Positions 24,780 to 35,150 of a stretch of 64,000 nucleotides of DNA are shown here, in pieces. A program made the position numbers and the translations under genes. The DNA is from Schistocephalus solidus (taxonomy: Eukaryota > Platyhelminthes > Cestoda > Diphyllobothriidea > Diphyllobothriidae), in assembly GCA_017591395.1 (NCBI GenBank), contig WEDG01000289.1, positions 248,001-312,000 of the forward strand, written 5' to 3'. Position 1 is the stretch's first letter. The number at the start of each line of letters is the position of its first letter. The notes under the pieces were generated by a model, which was not told the DNA's origin, did not search any database, and saw only the letters and a list, made by a program, of their open reading frames with translations.

Positions 24780-27700
24780 CCACTTCTTCCAAATCTACGA
24801 TATAGCCAGGTGTTGACACTGGGCAGCTTTCCACCAGAAATGCAGTATGTCTTGGCACCTGATTCTGGTTTTCTTAGTGCCACTGAGCTCACTCAAATGG
24901 CCGAACGTCTGATGAAGATGCCTGGCATTGCCAACCCACCACTTGCCGCAGTCTCAACTTTGCCAGTTCCTTCTGCGTCTCCTCCGTCACACCTGAAGGC
25001 TGAACTTGCGCAGCTTGCCGAACAGTTGGCTTTAATTCAACAACATTAATCAACCTCTTCGTCCCGGAGTCTGCCGAGCTCATCTGTCCGGCCTGTCCAG
25101 CCTCCATCTCGTTCTACCTCAGCCGCCACCTGCTGGTATCACACCACCGGTGCCAAAGCCAGTCGCTGCGTCTCTCTCTGCTCCTCTGGCTCCCAGCAAA
25201 GAAAATGGGTAAAACGGGTCAGCCCGAAGGTCAATGCGACCAATATCACTGGCGTCTCCAGTCCTGGTCGTACCTTCTACGTCTGTGACGCCCCGAGTAA
25301 CATGTTTTCTTGTTGATACCGGCGCACAACTGAGCGTCATCCCTTCCACAGCAGCCGACCGTCGATGCCCCAACCCTAACCTCCTCCTTCAGGCCGTCAA
25401 CACCTCACCAATTGCCACCTTCGGTACCCGCTCCCTCTCCCTAGACATTAGCCTCTGGCGTCTCTTCCCGTGGGTCGTTGTCGTTTTTTTACCTGCCCTG
25501 TGCCATCCTCTCTGCAGACTTTCTTGCCGCTTTCAATCTTATGCTTGACTGCCGTCACTCTCTTTTACATGACCAGACCACCAACCTTACTGTACATGCT
25601 ATCCCTTCGTTTGACGTGTCCTACAAACTTCCCCTCCTGGATCCTGACCCAGCTAGTCCATTTCAGCAGCTTCTTGCCAAATACCCTGGCCCACCCATTC
25701 TAACTTCAGCGCACATACCCGCCGCATGACGTTGTTAATCAAATCCGAAGCACTGATCCTCTTGTGTTTTCTCGGCGTCACCGTCTCGCGCCTGCACGTC
25801 TTGCTGTCGCCGAGGCCGAGTTCGAGCACATGCTTCAGATGGGCATCGTCCGTCAATCTGGCAGTTCATAGGCCTCGCCCCTCCATATGTTTTCCAAGGC
25901 GGCCACTGGTAACTGGCACCCCTGCGGTGACTACAGAGCCTTAACCAATGTCAACATCTCGGACCGCTACCTTGTCCCGCAGCTTCAGGATTTTACCGGT
26001 GCTCGATACGGCAAGTCTGTGTTTTCGAAGATCGACCTGATCCGTGCTTTTTAACAGATTCCCGTAGCACCGGAGGACGGTTCGAAGACGACCGTTACTA
26101 CCCCCGTTGGCCACTTTGAGTTCCTGCGTATGCCAATCGGGCTCGACAACGCTTCCCAAACTTTCCAGAGGTTCTTATACAGTGTGCTTCGTGGCCTACC
26201 CTTTGTCTTCGCCTATACTGACAACCACTTAGTGGCAAGCTCCACCATCGAGGAACATATGGAGCATCTCACACCAGTGTTTGACCGCCTTCAACAGTTT
26301 GGCGTTGTCCTGAACCCGTTCAAGTGTGCCTTCGGTGTGTCTTCTCTAGAGTTTCTTTGACACATGGTCGACAGCAACGGCATCCATCCTCTCCTTTAAA
26401 GGTTGCGGCCACCCGTGAATTCCCACCTCCCTCTTCAAAGCGTCAGCTGCAGCGATTTCTGGGCATGGTGAATTTCTACCGCCGGTTCCTACCCTGTCTG
26501 TACCGACACCATTCTACCGTTCACGAATCTTCTCTCGGGTCCCAAGCGTTCATGTGAGCTCATTGCAGCCGCCCTGGTTGCTTTCGGTAAGGTGAAGGCT
26601 GCTCTGGTCGATGCCACTCTCCTGACGCATTCTGCTTCCGATGCTCCCATCTTCCTCATGGTTGATGCCTCCAACGTTGCGTTCTGTGCGGTTCTTCAAC
26701 AGCACCTTGCAGGTCCAACCTTACCCTTAGCTTTCTTCTCCCGAAAGTTAACATCTGTCGAATCGTGCTACAGCACATTTTGGCGGGGGCTGCTTGCTGT
26801 CTACCTTGCGGTGAAACACTTCCGGTATTTCCTTGAGGGCAAGGACTTCAGAGTCCTTACGGATCGTAAGCCCCTTATCTTCGCCCCTAAGTCCAATTCC
26901 AACAAACTCAACCCCAGGGAACTTCGCCAATTGGAATATATATCACAGTTCACCTCAGACATCCGCCCTATCGGCGGGGCGCGCAATGAGGTGGCTGACG
27001 CTCTTTCCAGATCCTCCATCGCTCACCTAAAGCTTTCTCCTGGGATCGACCTCGCTGAGATGGCTGCTGAACAACGCCATGTTGGTTCGCCTTGTGACGA
27101 GGATGTTTCCGGACCCAAACTCCAGAAACTGCCATTTATTACTAGCAATGGAACCATTCTGTGCGACGTCTCCATTTCATCTCATCGTCCATTTTTGCCA
27201 TCATCTCTTTGCCGCAATGTTTTCGCCTTTCTGCACAATCTATCCCATCTTGGGATTTGAACTACCGACAAGCTGGCTTCAGACCTCTTCGTCTGGCCTG
27301 GGGCGCACAAGGACTTGAGAGCTTGGACACGGGCTTGTCTCACCTGCCCACGGAGCAAAGTCCGATGGCACAAAAAGGCCCCCATCGGCACCTTCCCCGG
27401 CTCTGGTGCAAGGTTCAAACTTGTTCACCTGGACATGGTAGGTCCCTGCCTCTGCCTAATGGTTGTTCTTGCCTCCTAACTTGTGTGGATCGATTCACCC
27501 AATGGCTGGACGCTATTACTCTGCCTGGTGTCACTGATTCAACGGTGTTCAAAGCGTTCCTTAGTCCTTGTGTGGTCATTTTTGATGCCCCCCCACTTTT
27601 ACGACTGATCGCGGTGCCCAATTTGAGTCTTATCTTTTCCAATCTTTCCTCTTCTTTTTAGGGTGTATCCGCATCCGCACGATAGCCGATCACCCGGCTG

Positions 27701-28319
27701 CTAACGGGATGGTCGAGCCAGCTGAAGGCCTCCCTACGCGCCGCGAATGATCCGGAGAATTGGACGTACCATCTTCCCCTGGTCCTGTTGGGCATCCGCT
27801 CCACTGTTAAGCCGAACCTTGATTGTTCCACCGCCGAACTCTTGTTCGGCGCCACCGTCCGATTTCCTGGTGAGATGGTCTCGATAAGTCTTCATGGATC
27901 CTACTAACTTCCTGCATCGCTTCAGGCAATTCATGCGGACGCTCTCCCCAGTTCCGCCCAGGCCATTACTCTCCGAGTCTTACAGTGAGAATGATCTGGT
28001 GACCTGCTCTCACATCTATCTCCGATGTGCTCAAGTACGCCGGCCACTGGAACCCCCGTACGACGGCCCATATCAGGTTGTCTCTCGAGGGATGAAGACC
28101 TTTCTTATCCATCGCGAAACTCGCGAGGAGGTCGTGAGCGTGGACCACCTCAAAGCTGCTGTCCCGGACACTCCGCCGGACAAGCCCTTTGATCCCCCTA
28201 CCTCCTGCTCCTTCACCTCCCCGACCGTCTATCCCTCCGTCCCGCCTACTTCCTCTCCCTCCAAGTTCGCACCCTCCAACTACAACTTCCTCCTCAGCAA
28301 CCTCCAACACTATGTGTAA
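24780..28319 (+). pseudogene. Gypsy gag-pol remnant
   Basis: The gag end (24810-25049) carries LPPEMQYVL-type sequence. Protease has FLVDTGAQLSVIP with the catalytic Asp at 25315. RT spans about 25760-26500 with GDYRALT, FSKIDL, MPIGLDNASQTFQRF. Its active-site box reads YTDN (26214-26225), so the second catalytic Asp is Asn. RNase H (26592-27030) has FLMVDASN and TDRKPL. Integrase (about 27230-28160) has an H..H then CLTC zinc-binding start and a GPY-type module (PYDGPYQV, near 28055-28080). In-frame stops occur in RT (for example near 25869 and 26052) and repeatedly in integrase. Confidence 0.88.
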
Positions 28320-28475
28320 GGCACACTGACGCTTCGCCTGTGCCCCCTGTATATATATATAATCCGTAATGAACGTCGTGTTCATTTTCCTGACCGTTTG
28401 GTTACTCATGCTTTTTAGACATGAAGTAATCCTTCGGCGTCGCTACTCGTCGCCTTCGGTCTTGCCGGGGGGTAA

Positions 28476-28924
28476 TGTGGCGGTCTGCTTCCGCGGTCAG
28501 CGCCGCCATCGCTGACTCATCATGCCTTCGCCTGCCAAACCTCGCGTATTCGTGCCTGGCAAACTTTTTATCGCACTTGCTCGACTCGCGCCTTGCGCCG
28601 CGCGCGTTGTCCTTCTGTCCGCCTTACCCTCCGGGTCGGTTCCCTGCTGGAGATGCACGCGTCTTGGCCCTAGCATCTCGAGAACTCGTGGCCAATCACA
28701 CTGCATCAGTTCACTGATTGGCTGCAGGCGATGGAGGTCAAACGGTTTGGGTTGGGGAATCTCAACACAACAACAACAACTGGCCTGAAGAGACGGCTGG
28801 CGGCAACTGCGAGCAGAGCCCCTGTAAGCTCCCTTTGCCTCAGTAAAAGCTGATCTACCCTAATCCGTCTTTCCTGACTTCTGATTTAGGAAACCTTCGT
28901 GTTATCGACCTCACAACTTTGACA
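28476..28924 (+). repeat. 3' LTR, 449 bp
   Basis: It starts TGTGGCGGTCTGCTTCC and ends CTCACAACTTTGACA. Shared blocks with the 5' LTR include ACTGCATCAGTTCACTGATT and AGACGGCTGGCGGCAACTGC. By eye the copies differ at many positions, so the insertion is not recent. Confidence 0.9.
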
Positions 28925-29490
28925 GCCCTAATTAATGTTACCTTGAAAGACTTGCCCAAATATAAAGCAAAGCTCACCTGCCGGTTTCTCTGAAAAACTC
29001 CAGGTGTCAAAATACACAGTCAACAGCTTGCACAGGGTTCTTCTGACTGTTATTACTTTGGGCTATCCTCTCAAGTCACCAAGACAACGGCACTCCATCC
29101 AGTTCCTTCAAAGGAAATAGTCACTCTTGAGCACGAAGGGCATGATTGACGTTAATCTTTTGCTCTAGCTCATATAAGAAGTTACCTCTCTTAACAATAC
29201 TTATGACAATATTCAGATGACGGATTTTCTTTTGTGAGATGGTGAACTACCGCGAAAAGAGTCACTTCCTCTTCGCTGAGAATGGCACATCTCAGACACA
29301 AAAACTAATTATAAACCCAAACGTGCAGCTTAGTTCGAGTTTTGGGTAAGACATGGGAGTGTGTGCTCCCCTGACCTATCGATAACCCTAACCGGGGCTC
29401 GATCCCATCATTAACCATAACCTCTGAGAATTTAACGTACGACGTCATGCGGAGGGGTAATAATTCCGAGTTTGATTCAGACCATGACCA
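28925..29490. other. Intergenic, nothing recognised
   Basis: No gene or recognised element was seen. A short stretch near 29385-29440 (ATAACCCTAACC...ATTAACCATAACC) has the TAACCC-like flavour of the arrays at 34.9, 52.7 and 59.7 kb. Confidence 0.4.
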
Positions 29491-31129
29491 TCGTCTGTGA
29501 TACACATGCACCTCGCTGCCTAAACCCAGTGAAAAACCCAGGTGTCTATCTACGTTTAAGCGTTGGTTTAGGCCACGACCCTATTTATCCCTTTGCTGAT
29601 GTGGTCTGGGTGTTGCACGCGATGTGATTTTGTTGGTTGGATGGGAACGGAGATTTTTAATGCGGCTGCAGGAGTTGGCAGGCCGACGTGGTTTGCTTGC
29701 TGTTGGTGACGTGTTGCGGGTCGAAGCATTGGTTGGGAGACGGGTTCACAGCGGCCGTCAGTACGATTGCCTGAATAGACGATAGGTGCATGATGGGAAC
29801 GCCGAAGACTGTAGCATGTCAGGCATCTGAACAAAATTGTCACGATTTTGCAAGTGCATAGAGCTGGTAGCGTTTTTGAGGGTTAGCAGTAACAGCAGTC
29901 GGCATCCAGGACGAGATGGAGGCGGGCACCGCCCACAAGAACTTACTCTCTCGTCTCAACTCCAGTTTCGCAGGAGGTCATGGTCGAGTTATTTAAGCAG
30001 CAGTATTCTGGCACACAGTTTCCTGGTTTGCGTCCATACCGCCTGCATCGTTTACACGCAAATGCACAGGACGCCTTGGAGTTGCATGTGTGTGCACATA
30101 TTTGCCGCGCCTATGCCCGTGTGTACGCTGGCACATTTCATGCACTGCAGGGGGTAGGTTGCTTGCACTCCCACGCGGATGCATTGAACGTGCATGGACG
30201 CTGGCTAGCCAATGCCGATCGGCAACAGCAATGTTGCCTCCGACTGCTTCAGGGCACATATGAACGTGCACAGGTAAAAGCCAGTCGAACAGCATATCTT
30301 ACTCTGTTAGCAAAAGGCTGACTCGTGGGAAATGCATCCTATAAACTACTCACTCAGTCCAATAACCTGCTCAGGGTTTTTGCGCAGCAAGTGGGTGTTT
30401 AGCGCATTAAATCTGCTATACATTAGTCGCGTCAGTGATTAGGCATAGGAATAAGTACCTCGTGCAACTTGTAGCCATGCGCAAAATTCCAACGTGAGGG
30501 ATATATATTTCCGTCTCTTAGAATAAACCCGAAACTTCCTAACACTGATCTTACCAGTTGACCTCTTAACTCTTAACATAAAAATTTCATCTTGTGTGGA
30601 TTACTATCTGTTTACCTAGCCGACGGTTGGAGAAGGGGGTTAGCTAGATGGTACACTAGTGTCAGATTCCCGAAGGTACTCTGCGACAGATCGGTCTGCC
30701 AGATCATAAGAAATACACAAGACATTTTTTGCTACGTCAACCCTCTATAGAGGCCCTGTATCTCACGACGAGTTGACTTAATTATCCCCTTTATCTAGTT
30801 GTTTTCAGAAACAGACCTCACTGATGATCTTGTATTTTTCTGATCTCCTGTTGACCAAAACAGTGGGATGATGATATTAAATCGTCCGCGTTAAGGCTTT
30901 ATGGCTGTAGTGATGCGCTGGGAAATTGAGTAAGTAGTGCAAGCACCACATCTGATAGGGGCAGGTTCTTTTTGCAACGGAGAACGACGCCAGTTACAAC
31001 GTTGTATAGATGGCTCCAAATATTGTCGAACTTCTAATTGCAAAAAAGGCTTGTAGCGTTAGTTTTCTCGGAAAGGTAAAGGGATCAAGTCACTTAGGCG
31101 ATAATAAAATGTTCTGAATCTTTTATTAC
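29491..31129 (-). repeat. Right arm of 1.63-kb inverted repeat
   Basis: It is the reverse complement of 13611-15237, starting at TCGTCTG (29491) and ending ...CTTTTATTAC (31129). Identity by eye is near 98% with few indels. The homology stops abruptly on both sides. Confidence 0.9.
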
Positions 31130-31534
31130 CACGTATCCCGTTTAGGGAACACACACACACGACAGTTCGACCGTCGTAGTCCGACGATGTCCACGTATGC
31201 TCCATGGGAAAGTTGAGCAGGGACGGTGACTTGCGCGTGATTTAGTTTAAAGTGATAGTAGACTTGCGCTGCATCTACCACACTCTCTCCTCCTCCCCCA
31301 CCTGAGCCCGGTGTCAAGACAGAGTCAAGAAGACCGGAGGCGGGAGAGGGCGCAGGTGGTTGGCGCGACCGGGTCCCCTAAGTCCTAGCCGCCCCTAGGC
31401 GTGCCACCACACCTCCCATGTTCGGCATTTGTTAGCGGAGCTCAACCCGAATAACGCATGCCGTGCCCTTATGTGGCCCCCGTGTTGGTCCAACGCATCT
31501 ACCACGTGGCCCGTTTAGGGGGCACATAACCTCC
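31130..31534 (+). repeat. Family A repeat unit next to right arm
   Basis: It begins exactly where the arm ends and matches 45740-46110 closely (CAACGCATCTACCA...GGCCCGTT and the CTCTCTCCTCC block). The motif CACGTRKCCCGTTTAGGG occurs at its start (31130) and again 373 bp later (31503), as expected for a tandem unit boundary or a long target duplication. Confidence 0.7.
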
Positions 31535-32084
31535 CTACTATGTTAATCACGCGAAATCCTCACATGAAGCGCTTACTTTTCAGGAGCCAGAAAAACTACA
31601 AGTTGCCTTTCAACTAATGACTGGCTTCTCTTGATAGTTTTATTCTGGCTTCATTACGGATTTGCTTGCCTTCACACTCTCCGCATATCGGCCGAGTTCA
31701 ACCTAACTCTTAGTAGACAGCTATACCAGGACTGATTTTCCCATGTCCATTTTGAGTTCTCTATCCTATGTTTCGGATTTTTCTATGCAACCTGACATAC
31801 CGGAGTTCTAAGCGCTTTTGTAAACTTCCTTGGATTTTTTTACTACCTTTAGGAACACATCAACGTTCGGTCTGCTGGAATTTAGTTCGATTCATACCAG
31901 AAAATTAAAGCACCTATGTTGAATGCCCTTTTTAAAAATCGACTTCCAGCTTCTTCAGCCCTTCAGTCTCTTCCTAAAGCCATGCGCTAACTTGGAGTAA
32001 ACCATTGGCAGCAAAATCTTCTAGGTTCAATCCGAGGGTTAAGTCGAACTCCATCAGCTTCAGCTGGAAATCCTCGTTTTATTA

Positions 32085-32400
32085 TTTGGCACTTGGTCGC
32101 ACGAGTCGGCACCTAGCCAAAAGAATAAGGGAACACCTCCTGGCATGGTTGAGAAAAGTCGAAGTTAAAAGCATAAACAGCGCTTTTCTCGCACACCTGG
32201 TTGATTCCGGGCACCGGTGAACCCTAACGAAGCCTTCCGTGTGATTTATAAAGTGCCACCAAACTATCCCACTTCACTGGGTTAGCGGCTGCTAGCAACA
32301 GCAGAAATCACCGCCATCCGGTTGAGAAAGCCGGTTTGTGCGCACAAAAGAACCTCATACAAGCTCCGCGCTTAGCATAGCCAACGACGGATTAATTACA
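32085..32400 (+). mobile_element. Penelope-like element fragment (GIY-YIG endonuclease)
   Basis: Translation gives GRTSRHLAKRIREHLLAWLR, then VKSINSAFLAHLVDSGHR, stop, then NEAFRVIYKVPP and AEITAIRLRKP. This order is that of the C-terminal GIY-YIG domain of Penelope-like elements. The YIG box is degraded and stops are present (about 32218 and 32286). It sits inside repeat C copy 2. Confidence 0.7.
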
Positions 32401-32530
32401 TGCACTCAAGGCCGTCTCCTCTTCCCCTCCCCTCTCCATCTCCTCCCCCTCCCCTGCGTGAACGACCACCAAACCCTCACTGCCGCTTAACCATTTGTCT
32501 CTTATCACCCCCCTCCCCTATTAACACGAC
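32401..32530 (+). repeat. C-rich pyrimidine tract
   Basis: Dense TCCCC/CTCC runs occupy 32408-32455 and 32505-32525. They probably belong to the 3' region of the Penelope-like fragment just upstream. Confidence 0.5.
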
Positions 32531-33370
32531 TCACTGGTATGAAGAGATGAACCTTATTGATTATATGTCTTAGCTTGTACTCCGTTTCCATATAAATGTA
32601 CTGGCCTGATGAGAATTTATCGAAAGCACGCGTATGCTCGCCAACTAGTCATCTGAATACTTGGGTAAATCTCAGAAAAACCATCGGCACTGATTAATGC
32701 ATGCGTTCGTCTACTCGAATTACGTAAAAATTCCTTCCATTCTGTGGCTATGCCTTTTCACCAATGAACTTTCAGTTCTCCATTGGTAGTGTTTACAGCA
32801 CCAAGTGACAGTGGCTCGACTTCAGTAAGCTTGTAAAATACGATTTATAACAGTTGTTTCTGAGCTACTGAGCGGATATCGACGAAGTCCACCAATCTTT
32901 GCAGTGGACCGATCTGCCTAATCTTCAGTCTGAGGCAATCTAAAATGTGTTTAATGAGATTGGTACCAAATGGACCGAGGATGTAATTGAATGCTTGCTT
33001 ACAAAAACATTTGTTCAATTGGAAGCCAGATTGGTCAGACCAGGCTGCATGGTTTCCTCGTGGACTTCTTTTCCTGCGTGGTTTTCTGTCTGTGGTCAAA
33101 TAACAGTAACCCCTCTGATCCTCTTGCTGACAACCAGGTCACATTTAAACAGTGCCTTAGTATGCGTAAAACGCTGCTACAGTAATGCCTCTCTGGTAGA
33201 TCTCAAAATACTAGTTTGGCAACAGTCCTTTGTTTCCAGGATGAGCCCCGTGCAGTCATTTCTAGGAATGCGTTGAAAATCGTGGGGATGATTCATCCTG
33301 TCATTTCGCCATTCTGCACGAGTTCGCCTAGCATCTGAGCCACCCTGTTTCCTCGATCGACAAAGTTCCT

Positions 33371-34455
33371 TTTTTTAATGTTTGGCAGCAGTCTGTGTTC
33401 AAACGACTGATGTAAGTTCACATGCTTTCATCCACTTATATGGCTGGTTGGTCATGTCTGTGTTTTGTCCTTAAGCTACATCCAAACCGTACATGCTGAC
33501 TGTGCAACCCAGCTCCGCTGATGTCAGGTCAACCGGAAGATGGTAAGAGGCAACTATTCATGCATTCCTCACACAAAGCAACAAAAAATTAGTTTTAACA
33601 TTTCTTTCTCAGGTTTGTCCCAACGGTCAGACATAAATAGGTTTAGCAACACTCTCTATTCAGTGGTTTTATTCTTATTTCCGCACTTATTCCATTTTTA
33701 GTTTTCTAATAATTCGATCCTTCTTTGAATCTTCGTCCCTTTGCTTGCTACTCCGATCACTTCTTTTTCAAAGTTAACATCGTGGAGTAAGTGCATTCTT
33801 TTTGTCCTCCTGCTATTGGTTTTGATTCTCGAATTTTCAGCTGGTCGAAGTATCCAGACTGCCGCAGGGCTTCCTTCACGGTTTAGGGCATGATATGAGG
33901 GTGTTATCGACGGTCAGCGATCTCTGTCCCGAAGCAATTTGGCAAAAACTTCAAACTGTAATGTTATTGTACTTTGATTAGGTGAGTTCAGAAGGTCCAC
34001 CGCGCCACTAAAATGTCTACTTCAAGTCAACCCAATCATCGGCCTGTGCAGACATTTGTTTTAATTGAATAAGCGTGTGTCCTCTACAATCACTAAATCC
34101 TCAGACCGATCCTGAAAAGGTTTGTTCCGAAGAATTTACTTAAAGTACGCACATTAATTGCCCCGGAAATTGAAGAAGGCAGTATGGAAACTGGAGTTCA
34201 TATACCGGAAAACACAATGAAGGCTGCGGGTCCCACTGCTAAGCTAAAACCCTCGCGGCTGCGTCATGCAGCGGCAAAAGATCGATGAAAACGCTTATCT
34301 GGGCTTTTGGCTGTGCTGTCCGAATGGTACAAAAATTAGGTATTTGTATAAGTGCAGCGAGGATACCCATGTAACCAGCTAGCCAATGAACAGAAAGTAT
34401 GGGGGGGAGAGGGTTGAGGGCGTTCAGATGTCGGGGTTTATAGTCTGACAATGAG
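33371..34455. other. Intergenic, nothing recognised
   Basis: No credible coding segment or known repeat was identified; only short random frames occur. Confidence 0.5.
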
Positions 34456-34720
34456 CTATGTCTCTATTCCGTTACTGTACCGCGACGTGGCAGGATGTGA
34501 GAGTAAACATGCTGGGCACACCTTGGGCCTAAGGAACCTAAGGGCCTGTATAAACACTTTATGAGAACAAAATATTGGGTTGGCCAACCGTATGACCACT
34601 GCCTCTGCCATCGTACGTATCCAGTGACGCAGGAACTTGGAATGTCTCACTGACACTTTATAAATGACTTGAAGTGCTTGGTTGACGTAAACCTGGTGAC
34701 CGCTGTCAACCACGTGAGCT
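34456..34720 (-). mobile_element. Penelope-like endonuclease fragment (minus)
   Basis: The minus-strand frame reads VDSGHQV..NQALQVIYKVS, then AEAVVIRLANPIFCSHKVFIQALR. It is co-linear with the fragment at 32160-32390, so both belong to one family. Only the end of the domain is present. Confidence 0.65.
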
Positions 34721-34760
34721 ATGGAAACATGAGCAGGAGTACTTTGGTGAGCAAAATGGC

Positions 34761-35150
34761 TGGTAAGGATGCCTTGTATGGTCGCCTAAACAAGACACGG
34801 GAACAGGAACCGACCCGCCCACTTAAAATGGGTGGCCTTGAGATAAATTTCGGCACGGGTAAATACTCCCGTGTCTTAACCCTAAAATAAAACTGAATGC
34901 TAACCTTTATCTTAACCAATTAACCCTAAGCCTACATTTAACACGAATGCAAACCTTAACCCTTAGCATACCCCTGACCCCAACCTAACACTGACCTCAA
35001 CCCTATCTTAAACCTTACCCTAAACTTAGCCCCACCACCCAACTTAATCCTAAATCGAAGTTCCCAGGAATTGGGCGTAAGGCCACAGGTATTGTCGGCG
35101 GTTCCTATTCCCATGTCCTGTTTAGGTGGCCATACAAGGTATCCCTACCA
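34761..35150. repeat. 390-bp element with terminal inverted repeats and TAACCC-like core
   Basis: The ends are inverted copies: 34761-34831 (TGGTAAGGATGCCTTGTATG...) against 35150-35080 reversed (TGGTAGGGATACCTTGTATG...). Between them, 34875-35050 is a run of degenerate TAACCC/TAACCT units. The layout is that of a small foldback or MITE-like element. No coding capacity and no clear target duplication were seen. Confidence 0.6.

Larger units (their letters stand above)
24393..28924 (+). mobile_element. Ty3/gypsy LTR retrotransposon, complete but inactivated
   Basis: Two related LTRs bound an internal region that encodes gag end, protease, reverse transcriptase, RNase H and integrase in that order, which defines Ty3/gypsy. 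Many stops and frameshifts break every domain. A purine-rich GGGG tract (28467-28472) lies just before the 3' LTR. No tRNA-type primer site starting TGG was seen after the 5' LTR, and flanks (GGTCC and GCCCT) do not form a clear target duplication. Confidence 0.9.
31535..33370 (+). repeat. Interspersed repeat family C, copy 2 (plus), interrupted
   Basis: It aligns with the reverse complement of 10970-12640 on both sides of a block at about 32085-32660 that is absent from copy 1 and carries a Penelope-like endonuclease fragment. The 3' part contains the same frame as copy 1 (FCLWSNNS, ADNQVTFKQCLSMRKT, FCTSSPSI), with stops. Confidence 0.7.

Noticed and set aside
13611..31129. Maverick/Polinton interpretation of the 17.5-kb inverted-repeat structure
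   Set aside because: Size and inverted ends fit, but no protein-primed polymerase, Polinton integrase, packaging ATPase or capsid gene could be read; the interior is ordinary retroelements.
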